Shown in pieces: positions 1 through 5,378 of a DNA stretch of 9,480 nt (position 1 is the first letter of the stretch; every line of letters starts with the position of its first letter). Origin of the DNA: Lachnoclostridium sp. UBA739 (lineage in GTDB: Bacteria; Bacillota_A; Clostridia; Lachnospirales; Lachnospiraceae); assembly GCA_002297865.1 (NCBI GenBank), contig DBKX01000195.1:8514-17993 (forward strand), given 5' to 3'. Under the pieces are notes generated by a model. It searched no databases. It was not told the origin of the DNA and saw only the letters and a list, made by a program, of their open reading frames with translations. The position numbers were made by a program, and so were the translations under genes.

Positions 1-794
1 TCGCCGGTTTTTACACGTTTCAAAACAGCTTTTATTAATTTCTTCGATGTATCCTCTTTTGAAATATTATTGCTTGATAATTCTTCCGTCTGTCTTGGAT
101 TGTTTTCCTCGCTTCCAATCTTCTTCTGTCCAGGGCCAACCCAGTTCTCCTGCGCTGGTTCAGGCTGCTTTGTTTGTGTCAGGTTCATCGTAGGCATCTT
201 AATCTTTCCTGCTTGAAACAGTTTACTAAGCTCTTGAACTTGTTCCGCTTTTAACTCTTCCAATAAACTTTTTAAGCCCTTAAATGAAAATGAGCTTTCT
301 TGCTCTAGATATTTTACAATTTTTGACACATGTAATGCATTGTCACTAGAAGCATAATCAAGCTTTAATATTACACTTTTCAAACGATTCTTTATGTCTT
401 CGCTACTATTCTTCCAAATTACTGGGCAATAGAGAAGATCCGCCTCCCTCGTTACTTTATTCACATATATGTAAGAGCTATCAAGAAGAATATTGTTTGG
501 GTCTAATGTGTATTCTTCGCAGCGTTTCAGATTCTCTGCTATACTTGAAAACACCTGCAAAAAGTCTTTCTTTCTAACCGGTCCATCAAAGAAATGATTT
601 AAACTGGTTCTTGATGAAATATTAAATTTCAAGCACCGCTTATTCTCTTTTGTGGAAATAAATGTAGGCAAAAGTCCTGGAATCTGCTTGTCATGAACGA
701 TATCATAGCATGCCTGATCGACTTCCTCCTCATTTTCTAACAGGTACACAAGAAATGTCTGCAATCCCTTGTTTGCAATTATGAATTGGCACAT
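1..794 (-). CDS. DUF6382-type domain protein, partial (C-terminus beyond left edge; probably FHA-containing)
   Basis: An uninterrupted frame starts with ATG at 794-792 and runs off the left edge after 264 codons with no stop, so the gene is 3'-truncated by the window. AAGGAGG (807-801) lies 6 bases before the ATG and fixes the start. Residues 1-175 resemble the N-terminal DUF6382 region of clostridial FHA-domain proteins. Recognisable blocks are KQIPGLLP (36-43), TSLNHFF (63-69) and LDPNNILLDSSYIYVN (97-112), followed by LLYCPV. A helical segment rich in Glu, Lys and Leu (about 155-200) leads into a polar Gln/Glu/Asn linker (205-250) and a basic stretch (KKLIKAVLKRVK). There is no signal peptide or membrane segment in the visible part, so it is probably cytoplasmic. 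Known relatives usually end in an FHA phosphothreonine-binding domain, which would lie outside this window; that is inference. The LDPNNILLD block recalls the catalytic-loop region of kinase-like folds and of EssB/YukC, but it lacks the HRD motif. It has its own promoter and is separate from folT. The cellular role is unknown. Confidence 0.75.
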   Translation of the reverse strand, partial: MCQFIIANKGLQTFLVYLLENEEEVDQACYDIVHDKQIPGLLPTFISTKENKRCLKFNISSRTSLNHFFDGPVRKKDFLQVFSSIAENLKRCEEYTLDPNNILLDSSYIYVNKVTREADLLYCPVIWKNSSEDIKNRLKSVILKLDYASSDNALHVSKIVKYLEQESSFSFKGLKSLLEELKAEQVQELSKLFQAGKIKMPTMNLTQTKQPEPAQENWVGPGQKKIGSEENNPRQTEELSSNNISKEDTSKKLIKAVLKRVKTG

Positions 795-823
795 TCTAAA
801 CCTCCTTCGTAGTCTCTATGTAG

Positions 824-852
824 ATTTTATTACGAAAATTTGTATTTTGCAA
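824..852 (-). promoter_or_regulatory. Sigma-A-like promoter of the DUF6382-type gene
   Basis: On the minus strand TTGCAA (852-847) and TAAAAT (829-824) are separated by exactly 17 bases. They match the -35 and -10 consensus at 4/6 and 5/6 positions. The predicted start, near 817, gives a leader of about 23 bases before the ATG. The site lies just downstream of the folT terminator hairpin. Confidence 0.6.
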
Positions 853-870
853 TGAAAACAATTGTACATT

Positions 871-909
871 TTATAAACGAAGCCCTGTGAGCTATGGCTT
901 TCACAGGGC
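871..909 (-). terminator. Probable weak intrinsic terminator of folT
   Basis: GCCCTGTGA (minus strand, 909-901) pairs perfectly over 9 bp with TCACAGGGC (890-882), with a possible AGC/GCT extension inside the loop. The trailing tract TTCGTTTAT is U-rich but interrupted, so termination may be partial. It begins 15 bases after the folT stop codon. In the plus direction the hairpin is not followed by a T tract. Confidence 0.6.
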
Positions 910-923
910 AACTCTATATTTCT

Positions 924-1430
924 CTATATTACATTTTTGAGTCTTGGAATCACATTATGATTCAATACTAGAATTACAGCTATCTGCACAAATGACATGA
1001 CAAAAGTCTGATAAATTCTTGTAAAGAATAAAGGCCAATAAGGGCTTCCATATAGTACGGAAATCCAATACGTATTCAAGAACAAACTGCCTGCAATCTG
1101 TACAATGAGCACTGCTAGAATAATTCTGCCTGTTGATGCTTTCTTTTTTAATAGCATTGCATAAACGATACCATGAAAAAAAGCAGTAAGAGTAAATCCA
1201 GGGAAATACGCTCCCACTGGAAACATCATGGCACCAATGATATCTCCAAATGCTGCTACAACACCTGCTTCCAAAGCTCCAAATAACATAGCTGCTACTA
1301 CAACTGGAACAAAACTAAATCCGATCTTTGTATTCCATGTATGAATGGATAGGAAACGGGATAGTACAATTTGCATTGCAATCAAAACGCTAAGCAAGGT
1401 AACGGTTCTCACATTCATTCGATACGTCAT
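924..1430 (-). CDS. folT: Folate-family ECF transporter S component (FolT)
   Basis: This 168-aa polytopic membrane protein has about six hydrophobic helices and almost no soluble region. It is the substrate-binding S component of an energy-coupling factor transporter; it would capture folates and work with the shared EcfA/A'/T module. Family blocks visible are WNTKIGFSFVP (residues 32-42), the FGALEAG..A...D.IGA segment, YFPGFTLTAFFHG, and LNTYWISVLYG near residues 119-129, all typical of the FolT group. Length fits the family (about 160-180 aa). The start at 1430 is chosen because GGAGG (1443-1439) lies 8 bases upstream; an ATG at 1437 is out of frame. No ECF ATPase or T gene is adjacent, so this is a stand-alone group II S component. 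The THF riboswitch upstream independently supports folate as ligand. The next gene downstream belongs to a separate unit. Confidence 0.9.
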   Translation of the reverse strand: MTYRMNVRTVTLLSVLIAMQIVLSRFLSIHTWNTKIGFSFVPVVVAAMLFGALEAGVVAAFGDIIGAMMFPVGAYFPGFTLTAFFHGIVYAMLLKKKASTGRIILAVLIVQIAGSLFLNTYWISVLYGSPYWPLFFTRIYQTFVMSFVQIAVILVLNHNVIPRLKNVI

Positions 1431-1437
1431 CAGTCAT

Positions 1438-1489
1438 ACCTCCTTTCTTATACCTAGTCTGTCGAGTAAAACTACTACAACTAGGAGGC
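1438..1489 (-). promoter_or_regulatory. folT expression platform: anti-Shine-Dalgarno and sequestered RBS
   Basis: GCCTCC (minus strand, 1489-1484) is complementary to the folT ribosome binding site GGAGGT (1443-1438), allowing one G-U pair. The overlapping CCTAG (1485-1481) can pair with CTAGG (1457-1453). A rival pairing, GGTCTG (1494-1489) with CAGACT (1461-1456), is also possible. There is no U tract, so control is more likely at translation than termination. This is read from complementarity only; no folding calculation was done. Confidence 0.6.
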
Positions 1490-1502
1490 AGACCTCTATC
1501 AC

Positions 1503-1600
1503 GTAGCAGCGGGATGCGGATTGGATATCGCAAGAAACTCTTTTCGTTCGCGTGACAACTCCCTGTTCACACGACACTTAACGCATCCATTCCTACTCTG
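1503..1600 (-). ncRNA. Tetrahydrofolate (THF) riboswitch aptamer upstream of folT
   Basis: The minus strand carries the conserved core GCGTTAAGTG (1584-1575) of the THF riboswitch class and its expected architecture. P1 is AGTAG (1597-1593) with CTGCT (1509-1505). P2 is TGGAT (1589-1585) with ATCCA (1526-1522). P3 is TCGTGTGA (1574-1567) with TCACGCGA (1555-1548), 8 bp with one G-U. The L3 loop GGGA (1563-1560) can form the class pseudoknot with TCCC (1514-1511) in the segment GCATCCCGCT before the 3' side of P1. Its position in the leader of a folate transporter gene matches known members. THF binding is expected to lower folT expression; the direction is inferred from the downstream pairing options. 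Confidence 0.92.
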
Positions 1601-1621
1601 CATTCTCTATTCGACGACAAT

Positions 1622-1650
1622 ATTCTAGCATATTCTGCGAAATACTACAA
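1622..1650 (-). promoter_or_regulatory. Promoter of the THF riboswitch-folT transcript
   Basis: TTGTAG (1650-1645) and TAGAAT (1627-1622) are 17 bases apart on the minus strand. The -10 is preceded by TGC, an extended -10 that compensates for a poor -35 (3/6). Predicted initiation near 1615 places the aptamer about 15-20 bases into the transcript. Confidence 0.65.
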
Positions 1651-1733
1651 GTTAATTCTACTTTACTATATGTAGAAGTTTTTCAACTGACTCACCATTA
1701 ACAAAATTAAAAATTATTATAACTTTAGAACAC

Positions 1734-1774
1734 AAAAAACCCAGCCTGCTTCGGTGAAACGAAACAAACCGGGT
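1734..1774 (-). terminator. Strong intrinsic terminator of glnN
   Basis: On the minus strand ACCCGGTTTGTTTCG (1774-1760) pairs with CGAAGCAGGCTGGGT (1753-1739) over 15 positions, four of them G-U, with a 6-base loop. Five more T residues (1738-1734) follow directly. It lies 60 bases after the glnN stop codon, so glnN is transcribed apart from folT. Between stop and hairpin there is only AT-rich sequence with a minor 5-bp GTATC/GATAC inverted repeat. Confidence 0.92.
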
Positions 1775-1834
1775 CTTTTACGATATTATATCTAAATTCT
1801 AAGTATGTATCCTGTCTTTTAAGATACCTTGCTA

Positions 1835-3946
1835 TTAAACTTCAAATAACAAATCACCATAACATGGCACTGGCCAATAAGATTTATCCACAATCATCTC
1901 TAATGCATCGATTGGTGCTCTTAACTCACTCATTGCAACTACTACACAATCTTTAAAGTAATTTGCCTGTTCTGCACCTTCTGCTTTTTCACTGGCTTCT
2001 TTTGTAACAGCCTCTAAATGTGTTAATGCCTTCTGTGCATCTGCTAATAAGGCAGAGCATTTTGTCAATAATTCTGTCTGCACACTGCAATCAGCTGCTG
2101 GGCAAGCAGATTTTACACTGTTAATAGATTCTGCCAGACCTGTAACATATTTGATAACAGATGGAATATATTTCTTTCCAGCCATCTCAATCATAGTTTT
2201 TGCTTCAATATTAATTGCTTTTGAATAAGCTTCATAATGAATTTCTGCACGGGACTCTAATTCACATCTTGATAATACATGATGCTTCTCGAACAGATTA
2301 ATTGTTTTTTCCGTTACTAATTCTGGAATTGCATCCACCATTGTCTTATGATTTGGAAGCCCCCTTCTTGCTGCCTCCTCAATCCAAGCATCAGCATAAC
2401 CGTTGCCATTGAAAATAACTCTTTGATGTTCCGATAATGTTTTCTTAATCAAATCATGAACAGCACTATCAAAATCATCTGCTTGCTCTAACACATCTGC
2501 CATTTCTTCTAGAACATCTGCAACAATCGTATTCAGAACTGTATTTGCACCTGCAATTGACATAGAAGAACCAACCGAACGGAACTCAAACTTATTACCA
2601 GTGAAAGCAAATGGTGATGTACGGTTTCTATCTGTCGCATCTTTCTTAAGTTCAGGTAATGTATGAACACCAGTATTTAATTTACCACCTTGCTTACTAG
2701 AAGTAGCTTCACCTGTTTCAATTAACTGTGATACAACATCTTCTAACTGTTCTCCTAAAAACATAGAGATAATTGCTGGAGGTGCCTCATGTGCTCCCAA
2801 TCTATGGTCATTTCCAGGGTTAGAAGCAGATAGCCTTAGTAATCCAGCATGTTCGTCAACTGCTTTAATCACTGCAGATAAGAATAATAAGAATTGTACA
2901 TTCTCATGAGGTGTTTTTCCTGGGTCTAATAAGTTCTTGCCAGTGTCTGTAACCAATGACCAGTTGTCATGTTTACCAGAACCATTGACACCTGCAAAAG
3001 GTTTTTCATGTAATAAGCATTCTAAGTTATGACGTTTTGCAACTTTTTTCATCACTTCCATTACTAACTGGTTATGATCGGTTGCAATATTGGCTGTAGA
3101 ATAAATTGGCGCCATTTCGTGCTGTGCTGGTGCAACTTCATTATGCTGTGTCTTAGATAAAATACCAAGTTTCCACAACTCTATGTTTAACTCTTTCATA
3201 AAAGCTGCAATTCTTTCTTTCAATGTGCCAAAATAGTGATCTTCTAACTCCTGACCTTTTGGAGGCATAGCACCAAATAAGGTACGACCTGTAAAGATTA
3301 AATCTTCTCTTTGTAAATATTTATCTCTATCAACTAGGAAATATTCTTGCTCTGGACCTACAGAACAGGATACACTTTTCACATCGTCATGTCCGAATAA
3401 TTTAAGAATACGAACAGCCTGATCTGAAATAGCTTCCATAGAACGAAGCAATGGAGTTTTCTTATCAAGTGCTTCACCAGTATAAGCACAAAACGCTGTT
3501 GGGATACATAATGTAACGCCTGCTGCATCTTCTTTTAAGAAAGCTGGTGATGTACAATCCCATGCTGTATATCCTCTTGCTTCAAATGTAGCACGAATAC
3601 CGCCTGATGGGAATGAAGATGCATCTGGTTCACCTTTCACTAACTCTTTTCCAGAGAACTCCATCATGATACCGCCATCATGTGTAGGTGAAATAAAGGA
3701 ATCGTGTTTTTCAGCAGTAATACCTGTCATTGGCTGAAACCAGTGTGTATAATGAGTTGCTCCTCTTTCAAGTGCCCATTCTTTCATAGCATGTGCAACT
3801 GCGCCAGCGATGTCTAAGTCCAAATCTTCATCATTTTCAATGGTCTTTTTCAATTTAGCGTATACTGGTTTTGGTAATCTTTCTTTCATTACAGCATCGT
3901 TGAAAACGTCTACTGCGAATACTTGTTCAATTACATTCTTTTCCAT
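1835..3946 (-). CDS. glnN: Glutamine synthetase type III (GSIII)
   Basis: ATP-dependent ligation of ammonia to glutamate; cytoplasmic, central to nitrogen assimilation. From the chosen start the protein is 703 aa, normal for the large GSIII class and far longer than GSI (about 450). The N-terminus reads directly into the GSIII signature: [13 protein letters not shown] (14-26), then [14 protein letters not shown] (62-75), EKHDSFISP (79-87) and [18 protein letters not shown] (113-130). Catalytic-domain blocks are [10 protein letters not shown] (198-207, metal-binding Glu), [16 protein letters not shown] (265-280), [10 protein letters not shown] (321-330), [15 protein letters not shown] (376-390) and [18 protein letters not shown] (444-461). 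A helical C-terminal third follows. The frame stays open to an ATG at 4006, but start 3946 is preferred: family homology begins there, GGAAGGATGG lies upstream, and a TATAAT hexamer (3997-3992) falls inside the extended reading. It is monocistronic. No PII or GlnR gene is nearby. Class assignment is certain; the symbol could also be given as glnA. Confidence 0.96.
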   Translation of the reverse strand: MEKNVIEQVFAVDVFNDAVMKERLPKPVYAKLKKTIENDEDLDLDIAGAVAHAMKEWALERGATHYTHWFQPMTGITAEKHDSFISPTHDGGIMMEFSGKELVKGEPDASSFPSGGIRATFEARGYTAWDCTSPAFLKEDAAGVTLCIPTAFCAYTGEALDKKTPLLRSMEAISDQAVRILKLFGHDDVKSVSCSVGPEQEYFLVDRDKYLQREDLIFTGRTLFGAMPPKGQELEDHYFGTLKERIAAFMKELNIELWKLGILSKTQHNEVAPAQHEMAPIYSTANIATDHNQLVMEVMKKVAKRHNLECLLHEKPFAGVNGSGKHDNWSLVTDTGKNLLDPGKTPHENVQFLLFLSAVIKAVDEHAGLLRLSASNPGNDHRLGAHEAPPAIISMFLGEQLEDVVSQLIETGEATSSKQGGKLNTGVHTLPELKKDATDRNRTSPFAFTGNKFEFRSVGSSMSIAGANTVLNTIVADVLEEMADVLEQADDFDSAVHDLIKKTLSEHQRVIFNGNGYADAWIEEAARRGLPNHKTMVDAIPELVTEKTINLFEKHHVLSRCELESRAEIHYEAYSKAINIEAKTMIEMAGKKYIPSVIKYVTGLAESINSVKSACPAADCSVQTELLTKCSALLADAQKALTHLEAVTKEASEKAEGAEQANYFKDCVVVAMSELRAPIDALEMIVDKSYWPVPCYGDLLFEV

Positions 3947-3991
3947 AATACATATCCATCCTTCCATATGATAATCTATGCTGTTTGTATG

Positions 3992-4023
3992 ATTATAGAA
4001 CGACATGGTATCCTACATATGTA
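3992..4023 (-). promoter_or_regulatory. Tentative glnN promoter with a palindrome at its -35 position
   Basis: A perfect TATAAT lies at 3997-3992 on the minus strand, predicting a start near 3985 and a leader of about 40 bases to the ATG at 3946. No TTGACA-like hexamer sits 16-18 bases upstream. That position is instead occupied by the perfect 10-base palindrome TACATATGTA (4014-4023). A weak -35 with a dyad over it suggests an activator or repressor site, but the operator role is inference. It does not fit the GlnR/TnrA half-site spacing. Confidence 0.4.
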
Positions 4024-4100
4024 AATAGGGTCCAAGTCCGTCCCCTTATATGTACAGTAGGGTTGTAGTTAGATACTCATACATCTGCCTACTATACGAA

Positions 4101-4250
4101 CAAAGTGTGAGTTTCTCACACCCTCGCGCCTTAAGTTTTCTAAAAGGAACTCACACTTTGCCGCGCCGAGCGGGTGTCGCTGTCTTTTAGCGACTAACTT
4201 CCTTACCCGCTCGTGTGCATCCTGTGCCCTGTTTTTTAGGGCACTTTTTT
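4101..4250 (+). ncRNA. Candidate structured non-coding RNA ending at a plus-strand terminator
   Basis: No open frame of useful length covers this stretch on either strand, yet about two thirds of it lies in inverted repeats. Hairpin A: CAAAGTGTGAGTTTCT (4101-4116) with 4145-4160, 16 pairs with one G-U. Hairpin B: CGAGCGGGT (4167-4175) with ACCCGCTCG (4205-4213), 9 perfect pairs. Nested in B is GTCGCT (4176-4181) with AGCGAC (4189-4194), leaving a 10-base one-sided bulge (4195-4204). Hairpin C is an intrinsic terminator (4224-4250), which orients the element to the plus strand. It is GC-richer than its surroundings. It lies between divergent glnN and convergent mscS, as a free-standing sRNA gene would. 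A promoter upstream is weak: TATACG at 4093-4098 without a good -35. It matches no RNA class I could recall (6S, SRP, tmRNA, RNase P, T-box, glutamine riboswitch). It could instead be a minus-strand cis element. Confidence 0.45.
4224..4250 (+). terminator. Plus-strand intrinsic terminator with no plus-strand gene upstream
   Basis: GTGCCCT (4224-4230) pairs perfectly with AGGGCAC (4238-4244) over a 7-base loop, GTTTTTT, and is followed immediately by six T (4245-4250). On the minus strand the hairpin is followed by CAGG, so it is directional. It is the main evidence for plus-strand transcription here. Confidence 0.8.
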
Positions 4251-4291
4251 ATTAACTAGGGAAGGACTCGCAGAGAACTTTCCTAGTTAAT
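4251..4291. repeat. Long inverted repeat between two opposing terminators
   Basis: ATTAACTAGGGAAG (4251-4264) pairs with CTTTCCTAGTTAAT (4278-4291), 14 positions with one G-U. Within the 13-base loop CTC and GAG can close a GCA triloop. Flanking T6 (4245-4250) and A5 (4293-4297) would extend the rod. Neither direction has a following T tract, so it is not itself a standard terminator. It may be a strand-symmetric transcription barrier or the remnant of a small repeat family. Confidence 0.55.
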
Positions 4292-4292
4292 G

Positions 4293-4325
4293 AAAAAGGT
4301 GTCCTCAAGTATTGAGAACACCTTT
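4293..4325 (-). terminator. Strong terminator of the manA-DUF624-glgB-mscS operon
   Basis: On the minus strand AAAGGTGTTCTCAA (4325-4312) pairs with TTGAGGACACCTTT (4308-4295) over 14 positions with one G-U and a three-base loop; two more T follow (4294-4293). It lies about 95 bases past the mscS stop. The interval 4326-4420 is AT-rich with A and T runs and shows no other clear element. Confidence 0.9.
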
Positions 4326-4420
4326 GCTCTAAAACGAATTAACATTTCGTTGTTAATAAGATAACACGTTTCTTTCAAAAAATAAAGGGCTTTTTTAAAA
4401 TTCTTTCATTTTTTTCAAAA

Positions 4421-5347
4421 CTACTTCACAAGCTTAACATCAAGCTGGTTAAATGGTATCGAAATATTTTCTTTATCAAAGGTCTCTTTTATCTCTTCCA
4501 GCAACGCCCATTTTGCCTTAAAATAATCTTCTGTCTTTACCCAGACACGATATCCCATCTGGATGGAACTTGCTTCAAAACTGTTGACAAACACATCCGT
4601 CTGGTATTCCTCCTGAATGACATACTCACTGTTAAGTGCAATACGGTTAAGCACTTCCTTCACTTGTTTTATGTTAGATGAATAATCCACATCGATTAAT
4701 AAATCAAGTCTTCTTACTGGTTCATTGGTTACATTGATTAAATCACTATTGGACAATGTTCCGTTCGGAATTACTACAAAACGATTATCACCTGTTAAAA
4801 GCTTTGTATAAAAAATATCAATTCCTACTACATTTCCTTCTAATCCGTTGACAATAATATAATCACCTACGCGAAATGGCTTCAATAAAAGAATCAGTAT
4901 TCCACCTGCGAAGTTAGAAAGACTTCCTTGTAACGCAAGACCTATCGTTACACCTGCGGAACCAATCAAAGCAATGAATGAGCTTGTCGGAATTCCCAGT
5001 TTTCCGATTACACAGATAAATAATATTCCATATAAGATAGCTCGTAACAGCGAAACTATGAACTTGGATACTCCCTCATCCATATTTGTTTTTTGCATAA
5101 ACTTCTTGGTTAGCTTAAGTATCCACTGAATCAGCTTCTTACCAATGAAGTAAATAAGAAACGCAATCAACAAGGTTTTACCTAGATTGATGACTCCATC
5201 TAACAATCTCTTTCCGAGGGTATCCAGAAGTTCAAAACTCTGCTTCACTTCTTTTTCATTGGTTGGTATCTTTGTTGGCAGCTCAATATCGCCTAACTTG
5301 TCTCCAATATTCTGTGTAAGAAATAATCCCATATGGGTTACATTCAT
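4421..5347 (-). CDS. mscS: MscS-family small-conductance mechanosensitive ion channel
   Basis: A 308-aa membrane channel expected to open under membrane tension and release solutes during hypo-osmotic shock. A soluble, partly amphipathic N-terminus (1-50) precedes TM1 (about 54-76), TM2 (about 95-117) and the pore-lining TM3 (about 122-155). TM3 and its exit carry the family signature: small-residue pattern GSAGVTIGLALQGSLSNFAGG (129-149), then LLLKPFRVGDYI (153-164). The cytoplasmic beta domain includes VVIPNG (191-196) and NVTNEP (205-210), and an alpha/beta vestibule follows to the end. Size is near E. coli MscS (286 aa); it looks intact. AGGA lies 7 bases before the ATG. It starts 31 bases after the glgB stop with no terminator between, so it is co-transcribed as the last gene of the operon. 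YkuT-type labelling is equally acceptable. Confidence 0.93.
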   Translation of the reverse strand: MNVTHMGLFLTQNIGDKLGDIELPTKIPTNEKEVKQSFELLDTLGKRLLDGVINLGKTLLIAFLIYFIGKKLIQWILKLTKKFMQKTNMDEGVSKFIVSLLRAILYGILFICVIGKLGIPTSSFIALIGSAGVTIGLALQGSLSNFAGGILILLLKPFRVGDYIIVNGLEGNVVGIDIFYTKLLTGDNRFVVIPNGTLSNSDLINVTNEPVRRLDLLIDVDYSSNIKQVKEVLNRIALNSEYVIQEEYQTDVFVNSFEASSIQMGYRVWVKTEDYFKAKWALLEEIKETFDKENISIPFNQLDVKLVK

Positions 5348-5378
5348 TCTACTATCCTGTCCTTTCTAGTAATACAAC

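Noticed and set aside
1781..1834. GTATC/GATAC inverted repeat between the glnN stop and its terminator
   Set aside because: Only 5 bp with no T tract; the adjacent 15-pair hairpin fully explains termination.
3947..4006. 20-residue N-terminal extension of glnN
   Set aside because: Not in the GSIII family pattern and overlaps the likely -10 hexamer; the inner ATG has an RBS-like purine tract upstream.
4024..4056. Possible short stem from AATAGGG and CCCCTTAT near 4025-4050
   Set aside because: Pairing needs a bulge and covers only a few bases; not distinguishable from chance.
4007..4330. Known RNA classes for the glnN upstream region: glutamine riboswitch, T-box, ANTAR double hairpin, 6S, SRP RNA, tmRNA, RNase P
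   Set aside because: None of their conserved sequences is present on either strand. The one ANTAR-like hairpin has a 7-base rather than 6-base loop and no twin.
5187..5369. Small plus-strand open frame over the mscS 5' region
   Set aside because: Antisense shadow of a clearly conserved membrane protein; no ribosome binding site and no recognisable protein character.
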